Source of the DNA: Myotis daubentonii | Taxonomy: Eukaryota; Chordata; Mammalia; Chiroptera; Vespertilionidae | Direction: 5' to 3' | Length of the DNA stretch: 64,000 nucleotides | Assembly (NCBI RefSeq): GCF_963259705.1 | Contig: NC_081840.1 | Coordinates: forward strand, 100,422,626 to 100,486,625 | In this document: positions 48,768 to 60,904 of the stretch, piece after piece | Layout of the letters: every line of letters starts with the position of its first letter | How positions within the stretch are numbered: position 1 is the stretch's first letter | The notes under the pieces: model-generated | Databases searched by the model: none | What the model saw: only the letters and a program-made list of their open reading frames with translations | Told to the model about the DNA's origin: nothing | Translations under genes and position numbers: made by a program

Positions 48768-49360
48768 TCTATATATATAAAAAGCCAGCGACTGGAACGC
48801 TGGAATGACCGGAACAACCAGTCGCTATGACGCCCACTGCAGCCAGTGAACCAGCCTGATTGGGGGGTGGGGATGGCTGGCCAACCTCCTGCAGGTCCTC
48901 CCCCTGCCTGGCCCCACCCCAGATTGGCCGCCCCACTCCTATCAGGGGCAGGGCCAGTGGCCAACCACCCATGGCTCCTCCCCTAGGCCACAGGCCCCCG
49001 ATTGCCCCCTCCACCACATTCGGGGATGGGGCCAGCCTGGCCACCACCTACAGCCCCTCCCCATGGGAGGCCCCAACCTGATCAGCCCCCACCACTCAGA
49101 TTGGCCTCCGGCTCCTCCCCCCAACCAGCTCAGCTCCCGATCACCCCCTCCAACCCCAATCAGGGTCAGGGACAGCCAGCCCATTGCCCACAGCCCCTCC
49201 CCCCAGCTGGCCTGGCCCTGATTGGGCCCCAATTGGGGGGGGCCAGCCAGCCAACCTCCCACCATCTCCTCCTCTTGACAGGCCTGGCCCTGATCCACCC
49301 CAATTGGGGCCGGGCTGGCCAGACCCCACCCATGCATGAATTCGTGCACTGGGCCTCTAG
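48768..49360 (+). mobile_element. Second Helitron, joined directly to the first
   Basis: TCTATATATATAAAAAGCCA begins immediately after CTAG of the first Helitron (48767), and the element ends GCACTGGGCCTCTAG before T (49361). The interior is cytosine-rich on the plus strand and repeats phrases such as GGCCTGGCCCTGATTGG. It has no Rep frame. Its left end resembles that of the element at 35169 rather than that of its neighbour. Confidence 0.9.
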
Positions 49361-49667
49361 TATGTCTATAAGTTCTTTGGTTGATCTCTTCCTGTACCCC
49401 ACTTCCCTCTAAAATACATCAGTACATTGCATGCTTCAATGTCTTTGGATCTTTTTGTTCATCTTTTTGTTCATTAGATTCCACATATAGGTGAGATCAT
49501 GGGATGTTTGTCGTTTTCTGACTGGCTTATTTCACTTAGCATAATAACCTCCAGGACCTTCTCTATTGCCTCAAAGGGTAAGAGGTCCTTCTTTTTTACA
49601 ACTGCATAGTATTCCATTGTGTAAATGTAGATAAGTGGATAGCAAAAATGTTTTTAAAGTGGAATGG

Positions 49668-50140
49668 TATAACACACATGTATTCACTTCCTATTGATGC
49701 TGTGACAAATTACCACAACCTTAGTAGCTTAAAACAACACAAATTTCTTCTTACAGGAGGTCAGAATTTTACCATCAAAGTATCAGCAGAACTGAGTTCT
49801 TTCTGGAGACTTCAGGGAAGAATCTATTTCCCTTTTCTTTTTCAGTTCTAGAAGCTACCTGCATTCTTTGGCTCATGGTCCCTTATCAAATCGCTCCCAC
49901 CTCTTGCTTCTGGCATCACATCTCCAACCACTGTGCCTTTGATCCTCCTGTCTCCTTCTTATAATGAGCCTTGTAATAACTTTGGGCACACCTGGACACT
50001 CAAGAATAATCTCTCCATCTCAGAATCCTTAATTTAATCACATCTGCAAAGTCTTTTTTCTATTTAAGGTAACATCACAGTTCTGAGCATTAGGAGATGG
50101 ACATTTGTGGAGGGCATTATTCAGCCTATCACTGTAACTT
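49668..50140 (-). mobile_element. MaLR (MLT1-type) LTR
   Basis: Reverse LTR text on the plus strand: CACTTCCTATTGATGCTGTG, TTAGTAGCTTAAAACAACAC, CTACCTGCATTCTTTGGCTC and a right part with CATCTGCAAAGTC. Nearly full length; ends at about 50140 (CCTATCACTG). Confidence 0.8.
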
Positions 50141-50144
50141 TGCA

Positions 50145-50480
50145 TGAAGGTCCAGTTCCTTGTACAGGGAGGTGCCCCTTTCTAGGCCAAATCAGATAAA
50201 CAAATGTGGTAGGTTAATTAATGCTAGGTGCTGCTGGAACTTACAAACCCCAAAATCTCCATGGCTTTATACAATAAATAGGAGTTTTTAACTTGGGTCT
50301 GGCATCCCCAAAGAATCCTTAGATGGAATTCATAGGATCTGTGAACTCAGATGGAAAAACTTACACCTTTATTTTCTCTAAACTTATTATTTTCCAATAA
50401 TAAATGCAGTCAATAAATCACATTAGTATTGACAGTATCTGTATGTTATCACCATTGGAAATCTAAGATATCTTTACATC
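50145..50480. other. Unassigned sequence
   Basis: No feature recognised. Confidence 0.4.
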
Positions 50481-50482
50481 AC

Positions 50483-50680
50483 CTTGGCCTGTGTGGCTCA
50501 GTTGGTTGAGCATCATCTCATGCACTGAGAGGTCACTGGTTCAATTCCTGGTCAATGCACATACCCAGGTGGTGGATTCCATCTCCAGTAGTCATGTGCA
50601 GGAAGCCACTGATGGATATTTCTTCTCTCTCTCTCTCCTTCTCCCTCTAAAATCAATAAAAACATTTTTTTAAAAAGGTA
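50483..50680 (+). mobile_element. Ves-type SINE, diverged
   Basis: Head CTTGGCCTGTGTGGCTCAGT, B-box-like GGTTCAATTCC, a CTCTCTCTCTCTCC tract and an AATCAATAAAAACA tail. The approximate direct repeat is TATCTTTACATCA and TATTTTCACATCA. Confidence 0.88.
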
Positions 50681-50782
50681 TTTTCACATCAAGTTACAAT
50701 TGTTGCATCTATGTCAAAATATCACTTACACTCATCACTACTTCAAATGTATGGTGGTTATTAAACCTTACCCTATTTCTAA

Positions 50783-50900
50783 TCTATAATGATAAAAGCA
50801 TAATATGCTAATTAGACCGGATGGCTGAATGACCTTCAAGATGAAGCCAGGGCTGCAAGGGCCGAGCCCCTTGCATGAATTTCATGCATCGGGCCTTTAG
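50783..50900 (+). mobile_element. 118-bp mini-Helitron
   Basis: Starts TCTATAATGATAAAAGCATA after A and ends CATCGGGCCTTTAG before T. The terminal CTAG is changed to TTAG. A hairpin-forming GCATGAATTTCATGC stands just before the end. Only the two ends and about 40 bp between them are left. Confidence 0.9.
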
Positions 50901-50904
50901 TTAT

Positions 50905-52000
50905 TTAATAATGGATTAATAAAGAGGCATGTACATTAAATTATCATGATTTTTATATTTTAATTACAGTATTTGAGTACAAATTTTAATCTAGTATTCT
51001 ATTTTATCCATTTAAAAACATTTCTGAGAAAAAGTCCATAGCCTTCTCCAAGTTGATAAAATGGTCCAGAGTATGCACACACATACACACAAAACAAATT
51101 TAAAACCCATTAAATACAGGTTTTCCTTTTGCTCCTGTGAGTTTTGAAGCAATCTGGGTGACTCTCTGTGCTGCAGCTACCCCATCTGGAACACATAACC
51201 TCTAAATGACCAGGGGGCTCACTGGTACATGTTCCTTACTAGGTTCCCCCAGACTCTTTGAAGGAAGTGAGGATTTCTCCTTCAGACACAACTGTGGGAC
51301 AGAAATTTTCTTGGTTTTCCGGGGAATAATTTGTGTAACATATACCCAATTAGTAATTTAGGTGATAAGCTACTTTCCCAGTTTTCTTTAGGGTATAAGG
51401 ACTGGGATAACTGACAATCACGTAAGTCTAACCTCTTGGCTGGCTTCATCACTCGTGTAATTCTAGTTCCACCCTTATTTATCCCAGACCATGCTAGACA
51501 TCCTCACCTTTTCCTCTCTTACCATAAAGAAAACAATATTCTATAGTTTGTTACTGCTCCAGCTCTGTAGTTGTTGCTAATTTTCTCTGGGTCTTAGTGG
51601 AAAATTCAGTTGGGATACCCTGACACCTGAGCCCTGTACACCCAGGCCCCCCACCACAGCCCTCTCCCTGGACTGGTTTGCTTCTCCCTGGTACAAAGCC
51701 CCTGGGATATTTGCTTGTGCTTTAGACTTTTCTGACTGACTTGCTCCTATCCCATCATTGACCTTGTTCTTGGCTACCCCACAATTCATCTAGTGTGACT
51801 CAGACTTTACCTTTCAGTAATCTTAGTTACTCTCTACCCAGTCTTTCCTTCTATCTCTCATCTCACCTGGTTGGCACCCCTCCACCCACACTTTCTGTCC
51901 CACACTTCCATCCTTGATCCTAAGATACCTATGTTAGAGTAGGTGGCCCTGCCTCATCTGGATATGGCACCCATCTGTTTGAGGGGAGAGATTAGTGACT
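50905..52000. other. Unassigned, probably unique host sequence
   Basis: No domain or named repeat recognised over about 1.1 kb. Confidence 0.4.
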
Positions 52001-52009
52001 CCCCTAGGC

Positions 52010-52220
52010 CTCTGGTCAGCAAACTGCGACTCTCGAGCCACATGAGGCTCTTTGGCCCCTTGAGTGTGGCTCTTCCACAAAATACCGACTTCTGCGCATG
52101 GGCCACAAAGTTTCAATCGCACTGTACATGTGCACCTGCACGTGGTATTTTGTGGAAGAGCCACACTCAAGGGGCCAAAGAGCCACATGTGGCTCGCGGG
52201 CTGAAGTTTGCCAACCACTG
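52010..52220. mobile_element. Palindromic non-autonomous hAT element (211 bp)
   Basis: Perfect 8-bp target duplications CCCTAGGC (52002-52009 and 52221-52228) flank it. The arms are long inverted repeats: the left arm (AGGCTCTTTGGCCCCTTGAG to CTTCCACAAAATACC, to about 52086) pairs with the right arm (GGTATTTTGTGGAAGAGCC to CCAACCACTG). A central spacer (about 52087-52143) carries AAGTTTCAATCGCACTG. The fragment at 6015-6165 is the same family. No transposase. Confidence 0.93.
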
Positions 52221-52499
52221 CCCTAGGCCATTCATTCTTCTCTTTCTCTCTCTCTTTTTTTTAATCTTTATTTTTGAAAGTATTACATATGTCCCCCTTT
52301 CTCCCCCATCAACTGCCTACAGCCCACACCCACCCTCACCCCAGGCCCTCAGCACCCTCTGTCTGCATCATTGGGTTATGCCTATATGCACACAAGGTCT
52401 TTCATTGATTACCTCCCACCCAACGACTCTCCCCTGCTTTCCCTCCAAGATTCTGAAGTCTGTTCCATGCTTTCATGTCTCTGGATCCACTCTATTTAT

Positions 52500-55400
52500 C
52501 AGTTTCTTTTGTTGATTAGATTCCATATGAGTGAGAACCTGTGATATTTGTCTTTCTCTGATTGACTTATTTCACTTAGCATGATATTCTCTAGGTCCCT
52601 CCATGCTGTCTCAAAGGGTAAGAGAGTCCTCTTTTTTACTGTTGCATAGTATTCCATGGGATAAATGTACCAGACACAACTGTACATTTGTTTATCCACT
52701 TGTTTATCCACTTGTTTATCCACTTGTCTAGGATTTTATGGTTTCCTGACATACATTTAGGTCTTTTGTCCATTTTGAGTTTATTGTTGTGTATGGAGTA
52801 AGTTGGTGGTCTAGTTTCATTTTTTGCATGTATCTGTCCAATTTTCACAACACCATTTACTGAAGAGACTGTCTTGACTCCATTGTGTACTAGTACACTT
52901 GCCTCCTTTGTCAAATATTAATTGAGCATAATGACTTGGGTTGATTTCGGAGTTCTCTGTTCTATTCCATTGATCTATGTGCCTGTTCTTGTGCCAGTAC
53001 CAGGCTGTTTTGATTATGGTGGCTTTGTACTATAACTTGATATCTGGTACTGTGATTCATCCAACTTTGTTCTTTCTCAAGATTGCTGCAGCTATTTGGG
53101 ATCTTTTTTGGTTCCATATAAATTCTTGGAGTATTTGTTCTAGATCTGAGTATTTTCCATTTCATCCCCATTGGTATATATTAATAGATATTGCATTGAA
53201 TCTATAGATTGCTTTGGGTAGTATGGGCATTTTAGTGATGTTGATTTACCAATCCATGAACATAGAATATTCTTCCACTTGTTTATATCTTCTTATATCT
53301 CTTTTATCAACATCCTGTAGTTTTCCGAGTACAAGTCTTTTTTCTCCTTGTTTAAGTTTATTCCTAAGTATCTTAATTTTTTGTTTCAATAGTAAATAGG
53401 ATTGATTTTTTAGTTTCTCTTTCTGAGAACTCAATATTGGTGAATGAAAAAGTCATCAACTTTGGGGTGTTGGATTTGTATCCTGCTACATTGCCAAATT
53501 CATTTATTAAATCTAGTAGTTTTTTGGTGGAGTCGTTAGGGTTTTCTAAGGACAATATCATGTTATCTGCAAATAATGAGCATTTTACTTCCTCCTTTTC
53601 CAAATAATTTGGATGCCTCTTATTTCTTCTTCTCTGAACACTATGACTAAGACTTCCAGTACTATGTTGAATAAGAGTAGTAAAAGCAGACATCCTAGTC
53701 TTTGTTCCTATTCTTAAGGGAAATGGTTTTAGTTTTTGCCCATTGAGTATGCTGTTCCCTGTAGGTTTGTCATATATGGCCTTTATCATGTTGAGATATG
53801 CTCCCTCTATTCCCACTTTGCTGAGAGTTTTTATCAAAAATGGGTGTTGAATTTTGTCAAATGCTTTTTCTGCATCTATTACTATGATCACATGATTTTT
53901 GTCATTTAATTTGTTTATGTGATGTATCATGTTTATTGATTTCCAAATATTGTACCAACCTCTCATCCCTGGAATAAATCTCACTTGGTCATGGTGTATG
54001 ATCTTTTTAATATATTACTGGATCCGATTTGCTAGTATTTTGTTGAGATTTTTAGCATCTATGTTCATCAGGGATATTGGTCCATAGTTCTCTTTCTGGT
54101 TTTGGAATTAGGAGAATGTTGGCCTCATAAAAAGAGCTTGAAAGTGTTCCTTTCTCTTGGATTTTTTTGCAATAGTTTGAGGAGTACAGTGTTATTTCTT
54201 CTTTGAATGTTTGGTAAACTCCCCTATGAAGCCATCTGGACCCGGGCTTTTGTTTGCTGGGAGTATTATTTTATTACTACTTCTATTTCATCAGTTGTTA
54301 TTGGCCTATTCAGGTTTTCTGATTCTTCCTGATTCAGTTTTGGGAAATTGTACTTTTCTAGAAATTTTTCCATTTCATCCCATCATCCAGCTTGTTGGCA
54401 TATAGTTATTCATAATGTATTTTTTATGATCCTTGGTATTTCCGAGGGGTCAGTTGTTACTTCACCTCTTTCATTTCTGGTTTTATTTATTTTGGGTCCT
54501 CTCTCTTTGTCTCTTGATGAATCTGGCTAACAGTTCATCAATCTTGTTTATCCTTTCAAAGAATCAGCTATTGGTTTCTTGATTTGGTGGGGGGGGTATT
54601 GTTTTTGTAGTCTCTATGTCATTTATTTTTGCTCTAATCTGTATTATTTCCTTCATTCTAGTTTTGGCTTTTCTTGTTATTCTCTTTCTAGTTCTTTAAG
54701 TTGTAGGGTTAGATAGTTTATTATTAATTTTTCTTGTTTTTTGAGATAGCCCTGTAGAACTATGAACTTGTCTCTCAGGATTGCTATTGCTGTATCCCAG
54801 AGATTTGGGGTTGTTGTGTGCTCATTTTTATTTGTTTCCAGGAAGTTTTTTCTTTCTTTCTTGATCTCATTGGCAACCCATTCATTGTTTAATAACATGC
54901 TATTTAGCCTCCATAACCTTGAATGTTTTGGGGTGTTTTTTTACTGTAGTTAATTTCTAACTTCATTCCACTGTCATCTGAGAATATGCTTGTATGATTT
55001 CAATCTTCTTGAACTTGTAGAGGCTTATTTTGTGTCCTAACACATGTTCTATTTTTTTAATGATCCATGTGCACTTGAGAAGAATGTAGATTCTGCAGCT
55101 CTGGGGTGAAATGTTCTATAAATGTCAATTAAATCCATCTGCTCCAGTGTGTCTTTTAGAGTCACTATTTCCTTGTTAATTTTTTTGTCTGGAAGATCTA
55201 CCCAGGGAAGTCAGTGGGGTGTTAAAGTCCCCTACTATGACTGTATTGTTGCTGATCTCTCTCTTAGGGTCCTTTAGAATTTCTTTTTACATATTTAGGT
55301 GCTCCTATATTGGGTGCATATATGTTTACCAGAGTTATATCCTCTTGTTGGATTGATCCCTTTAGTATTATGCAGTGATCTTTGTTGTCTCTTGTGATGG

Positions 55401-55650
55401 CCTTCAATTTAAAGTCTATTTTGTCGGATATGAGGATTGCTACTCCAGCTTTTTTTCTTTTCCATTTGCATGAAAAATTGTTTTCCATCCCTTCATTCTC
55501 ATCCTTTATGAGTCTTTTGTTCTGAGGTGGGTCTCTTGTACACAGCATATAATTGGGTCATGTGTTTGTATCCATTCAGTTATCCTATGTCTTTTGATTA
55601 GAGAATTTAATCCATTTATATCTAAAGTTATTATTGCTAAGTACTTATTT
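52500..55650 (-). pseudogene. L1 ORF2 remnant on the minus strand
   Basis: The longest RT piece (53984-53373, 203 codons) includes [20 protein letters not shown], with the first catalytic aspartate preserved. The second motif reads FADN instead of FADD (CSLFADNMILSLENP). The endonuclease part near 55548-55264 shows RKKAGVAILISDKIDFKLKA and DHCIILKGSIQQEDITL. At least six shifts or stops separate the pieces, so no enzyme can be made. An in-frame 12-bp triplication occurs at 52691-52726. Confidence 0.85.
52691..52726 (-). repeat. 12-bp tandem repeat (3 copies) in ORF2
   Basis: Three exact copies of TTTATCCACTTG on the plus strand. In the antisense ORF2 this reads as repeats of four residues. 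It probably arose by replication slippage. Confidence 0.9.
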
Positions 55651-55879
55651 ATTGCCATTTTAATTCTGTATGATTAGGTTTCTCTCCCTTTAGCATTTAT
55701 CTTAATGCTGGCTTGGTGGTAATGTACTCCTTTAGCCATTTTTGTGAGGGAAGCTCTTTATTTCACCATCCATTTTGAATGATAGCCTTGCTGTATATAG
55801 TAATCTTGGTTTCAGATTCTTGCTTTCCATTACCTTGAGTACTTCATGATATTCCCTTGTGGACTTCTCATTCACAACT

Positions 55880-56680
55880 ATTGACTCCAGGATCCAAATG
55901 ATTTGGGTCATTCTGCTTTGTCCAAACTACCACCTACTTCCCATTCTTTTCCCTGTGAGAATGCTGCTGCCAATGCTCCACGGGGAATGTATGGAGGCTC
56001 ATGGAGCCAGCTGCCAACCCTTTTCTGTGACATTGGAGTGCCACATGCACCCAGGCTAAGGAAAGAATGAGGATTTTTAGATGGATTCTGGTGACATGCT
56101 GCCTCACACCAAGTCATATGGGTCTCTCTGTTTGTGAGCCTGGAGAGCACCTGTATTCCCTAGATCTCACTGAGTCCTGAGCTCCCACTCCTGGTGCCAG
56201 CCACCCCATGGTGCTGCCATGTGACAGAGAGTCTATGGGGTGACTGCTGCTCATGAGTTTTATTATCTCTAAACCCAGCTGGAAATTCCTGCCTACCTGA
56301 AAGCTGTTTGGATACCTAGAGATGGATATGCTCTAGAAGCAGAGCTCCCAATGCATATCTCCCCAGGCCATTTTCATCTGCTCCACAACAACCCACCTGT
56401 GGTGCACTATGACAATGCATTTGTTAGCACACAAGAAAATTCCCAGCTCTGGAGCCAATTATATTCCTCCCAAGTGGAAGGCTGTGTGACTTCCCCAGTT
56501 AGATGTTTTCCATGATTTTTTTCTGTGTGTCTTAATCATGCAAAGTAAAGACAGAGGTGGAGACATAAATACACCACAGGCCTTCAGGCCTCCAAAGTCA
56601 GCAGCGTGCACACCTTAGGAGAAAAAGCGGAGAGACTGTGAATCACTGAGCTCAACACACCAGAAAAATGGAAAAGGAAA
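55880..56680. other. Unassigned sequence
   Basis: No recognised repeat or domain. The mixed composition may be unique host DNA or an unknown LTR. Confidence 0.35.
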
Positions 56681-56684
56681 GATA

Positions 56685-56880
56685 TCAGTTTCCTATGGCT
56701 GCTTTAAAAAGTGCCATAAACTGGATGGCTTGAAACAACTGAAGTGTCTCACAGTTCTGGAGGCTAGAAGCCCCAATCAAGGTGTATGCAGGATTAAATC
56801 CTTTCTGAAGTTTTTGGGAGAGATGGTTCCAGGACTCCATCATAGTCTCTAGTGGTTATTGCCAATCCTTAGTGTCCCTA
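56685..56880 (-). mobile_element. MaLR-type LTR fragment
   Basis: Reverse LTR text: ATCAGTTTCCTATGGCTGCT, GATGGCTTGAAACAACTGAA and TCTCACAGTTCTGGAGGCTA. Confidence 0.7.
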
Positions 56881-57199
56881 GGTTTGTAGGCAGAGCTCAG
56901 GTCCTGACTGTGGAGCTGGCCTTGGGGATTATGGGTGGGTGATCATATCAGAGGAATGCACGTTCTTCCCTCACTCCAATGCAGCCCCAAGCCTCTGTCC
57001 TCTGCACCATCTAGCCCCATCAGCGTCCCATCTCTGAGCCTGAGCCATGAAGCAGGAGGGATGTGTGGTAATGATTGAGGCCTGTCCCACCTCCTCAATG
57101 CCTTGTACCATCTGCCCACCCAGACTGGCTTTGCCACTGTAGAACCCTGGCTCTCTCCATCCTAGCCATCAGGTGGGCTGCCTGTTTTCCCATGTTTTG

Positions 57200-58150
57200 A
57201 GGCAGAGGCTCCCTGCCCATCCCCAGGCATCTGTCTCTTTGGTCTCTGCTTCCTTCCTGCCCTTCCTCTCATTGCTGCTGAGACTTTTAATTGTCTTCTA
57301 GGCCCTACTTGCCCATCCCCTGGGTTTATAGTGCCTGACAACCATGTAGGATTGGCTTGGTCCTGCTGTCCTTCAGACCCTCCAATTAAACGACATTGAG
57401 TTCATCTTATTTACCAGACCTGCTGCTCCCATGTTCAGCATCTTGTGAGTGGTCCAGATCCTCCCTGCTGCTGACTCCTGCCTTCCCCACCTGCCCCCAA
57501 CAGCTCCAGCACCAGACCAGCCTTTTGGATGTCTCTCCATCCCCGCTGCCTCTCCCTCAGCCTAAGCTGCATCTTGTCCAGACTTCCACAGTCACCTCCT
57601 AATTGGTGCCCCTGCCCATAAAGTATCTAGAATAATCTTTTGGAAATACATGTCTGGTTGTTTCATTCAAATTGCCTCTTACATATTGAAACTAAAAACT
57701 TTTTTCTAGGCTTCCTTTTGCCAATAGGCTTTTTCTTGGTCTGGTTCCAGCATACTTACTAGAACATTGAGCCCTATATTCCTCCATAGGTCACCCCTAC
57801 ACATCCATGCATACCCATGTACACCCATGTGCACATGTGTATACACATATACATGCCATGCATGTGCACCACTAGTTGTGCCCATTTATTTATTCACATG
57901 TGCAATTATTTACAGGGTGCCAACTATTTGCACTCTTAGGACACAATACTAATGCCTGTTACCGTTTCTTAAACATGTCACATACATGTTTTCTGGGATC
58001 TCCCTCCTATTATTCCTTCTGTTGGGAGTGTCTTCCTCCCTTCCCACCCAATATGGTCCTATCCCCTTTCTTTAAGACCTGACTCAACAGTACCTCCTCT
58101 GTGATACCTTGTCTGCTTCCCAGGTGGAGTGAATTCCCTGATGTGCCTCA
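57200..58150 (+). mobile_element. Probable L2 LINE 3' region
   Basis: Phrases such as GAATAATCTTTTGGAAATAC, TCTTTCTTTAAGACCTGACTC-like text near 58068 and ACCTCCTCTGTGATACCTTG resemble the L2 3' region on the plus strand. Internal divergence is high and the edges are guesses. Confidence 0.5.
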
Positions 58151-58154
58151 GACA

Positions 58155-60900
58155 CTCCTACCCACGGTGGAAATGACAGCCCTACGGATGAGGACAGGAA
58201 TCACTAATTGCACATCTTGTTCAGGGGCCCAGTACACTTACTGCATAAGTGAGTGATGGATGGCGTGCAGTTTTCTGAACACTCTCAAGGCTTCTCTGTC
58301 ACCCTCAGGAAGCCCCAGTCCCCAGAGCCACCAAGCTCTATAGGATCAGAAATGGCCCAATCTTGATGCCCACCAGGCCCCACCAGCAGCCATGCGGCAT
58401 CCTCAGGAAAGCAGGACTGACTTTCTCTCCTCCCTTGAAACATAAAACTCAGCTGTTACATATCCAAGGAAAACTGACTTTTCTCCTAATATGCCAGACA
58501 GGAGGTTGGAGAAATGGAGAGAAAGCCCATCACTGCCACCAGTCTCATCATCTGAAGCCACACCTCCCAGCCCATCTCTCCCAATGGGTAATTGGACTTC
58601 CTTGGATTGGAGGACAAAGCACCAGAGCACAGACATTCTCAGTTCCAGCCTGGGATGTTCACACCCTCCCTCCTCCTCTCCTGGAAGCAGCATTGCAGTT
58701 AAATATTTAGGAAGTCCTGTTCTATTTCTTGGAGGAATTTAGCTTAGGGTTATTTTTATTTTTTTTTTCTTCCACTTTAATGAACCAAGTATTTGGGAAA
58801 TTAGCTCACAGAGTCATGCCACCAACACCAAATTAGAGCCATCTGTACAGATAAAACAGTTAGGAGCTTTTGTGCCCCTGTGGGCCGAGATGTGTAGCTC
58901 ATTCAGTCTCAGAGGACACACTTTATCACCGAGTTTCTTTTTTTTCTTAATACAGAAGACGCCTCAGTCAGCGCTTAGGAAACAGGAAGGAACCCGTTGT
59001 TTTAAATAGCAGACGGCAGAGAATTGACTCATTATGGTCTGTTCATTCATTCAGCAACTGACAGCCAGAAGGCAGCCTGTTCAGCTTCCATGTTCCTGAG
59101 ATGCTGGTCAAGGGGCATAGCCAGGATTTTCTCACAGAGAGTCTGGGAGAATTCAGTGCAAACCCTTTCAAAGGGAATTGATGAACCCTGCGATTTCTAT
59201 CTTGTGCAGGACCTAAAAAAAAAAAAAAAAAAAAAAGGTTTTGTTGTCTTAAAAAAAAGACAAAAGACAAAAATAAAAGCTCCAGTAAAAACCCACAAGA
59301 ATACCTGGAAATCAGACAACATCCTATGTTTCCCTTCCCTAACCTGATATTTACTCCAACTAGGGCAAACACAGTTTTAAGCCTCCTTTTTCTTATCTTC
59401 GTAATGGTCTATTTTCATTTTTCTGGGCTTGAAAGCCATTGGTTCAGGGTTGTGAGGCAGCAGAAGGGGGTGAGGGATAGAGGGCCCCACTGGAAGGCAG
59501 ATTCCTTCAGGGGAAAGTGGCCCCATAGGGTAGCTGGGCTCAGGAGCCCAAAGGTTAATCTTCTTCAGATTCATCATTGTAACAGCCAAGAACACAAATT
59601 AGTCCTGCCAGAAGCTGTCTGACTTCTGGATTTAATTTTTAAAGTGTGTGGTGTGGTGTTGTGTTTGACGTCCAAATTGAAATCCAGGTGTCATTATGGA
59701 AACTGAGGGGCTAAGGCCCTTGTGTCCTACAGCTTACTTCTGCCCTCCATTGTCCTGTGTCTTCTTCATCCTCAAAGCAGACTCGAGTCACCTAATTTCT
59801 AATAGATGAGGATGGGGGCCTTGAAACTGACCCACCTACATTGTCTTTCCAAGCCTTTCCAACTGTGAACACCCATAGCCTCATGGCTTATGTGGTATCT
59901 TCCTCTGTCCTTCCATGCCAATCCCCCAGGGAGGGCTCTGAGTGTCACACCTCCCAACCCAGGCAGTGTCTTTCATAGCTCAGAGAGCTATTTGGATTTA
60001 TATTTTAAACCCCAAAATTATTGTGACTCCTGTCACCAATAGGAGGGATCAAAACATCCTATTTCAATCATTAACATTACTCCAAGTGTTAGTATAACGC
60101 TGGATGCTCATGGCAGCCAACTGTGTAACATCTTCAAGAGGAAACCTTTCCCTGCCATTGCCCCTTTCTGCAACATTACAAACAATCAGGATTCTCAATA
60201 TACTCAGGGAGTGAACTGAAATCCTGGCGATTGAAAATGGGGAAAGCCTTCTACTTTTTCATGTTCTTCAAAACCATTCTGTATGCTTACAGGTGTCAGT
60301 ATGAGCCAAAGAATGGGTCCCATTACAGGTGAAGTTAGAGCAATGATATAATTTATTGTCTAAATCTGGACACTATTTAGAGTGAAAATGAGAGCTATTA
60401 ATAATTATGCCAAAACAATAAGTACAGATGATGACCAGGCAAACTGAGACAGATGGTCACCCTATCTATGAACTGTGAGCTCTAAATTAGTGCTGCCTCC
60501 AAACTGGGCATCCATTTAGTGTTTTGTTTTGTTTTGTTTTGTTTTAAACAATACCCAAGTGACCTTAGTCCAATGCAGGGTGGGAGGAAGGGGGAGTTGA
60601 GGAATGAGGCTTTGAGCTATCATACCTGACTGAAGGTCATGTGGGGAAGAAATGGATCAGTTCATCCTAGAAAAAGGTGTTACAGACTTGAGAAAAACCA
60701 GGATCTATTTCTTGTCTGAGCTGCTAGCTGCTCTCAGCAAAGTAACTGAGCTCTGCCAATACCCTCTCCAGATGCAACAGATAGCAGTGTCCTGAGTCTT
60801 GAGGTTGGAATTCCAAGCCCACTTTACACCCTCCAGCTCCTGTGAAGTCCACCAGAAGATAGACACACCTTTGCAATACTCAGTTGTCCTTGAGGTCCTG
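58155..60900. other. Mostly unassigned, probably unique host sequence
   Basis: About 2.7 kb without a recognised gene or named transposon. It contains two simple repeats: an A tract at 59215-59236 and TTTTG repeats at 60521-60546. Frames of up to 115 codons (58363-58710) have no family features. Confidence 0.4.
60521..60546. repeat. (TTTTG)n microsatellite
   Basis: About five copies of GTTTT in a row. Confidence 0.9.
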
Positions 60901-60904
60901 TCAA

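Larger units (their letters stand above)
46093..49632 (-). mobile_element. 5'-truncated L1, split by two Helitrons
   Basis: The L1 3' end runs from the T-rich start at 46093 to 46212 (AAAGTATTACATATGTTCTC). It resumes at 49361 (TATGTCTATAAGTTCTTTGG) and runs to about 49632, where CATAGTATTCCATTGTGTAA marks the ORF2 C-terminus on the minus strand. The same text occurs without interruption at 52260-52660, which proves the split. The whole interval 46213-49360 is inserted Helitron DNA. Confidence 0.9.
52252..55875 (-). mobile_element. 5'-truncated L1 on the minus strand
   Basis: The T-rich tail lies at 52252. The 3' UTR, ORF2 and the end of ORF1 follow in reverse. The L1 text fades near 55875 within the C-terminal region of ORF1 (AATGATAGCCTTGCTGTATA, about 55778). 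No target duplication found. Confidence 0.88.

Noticed and set aside
48860..49412. Proline- and glycine-rich frames up to 136 codons
   Set aside because: They lie on the GC-rich interior of a Helitron, on both strands, with no known domain.
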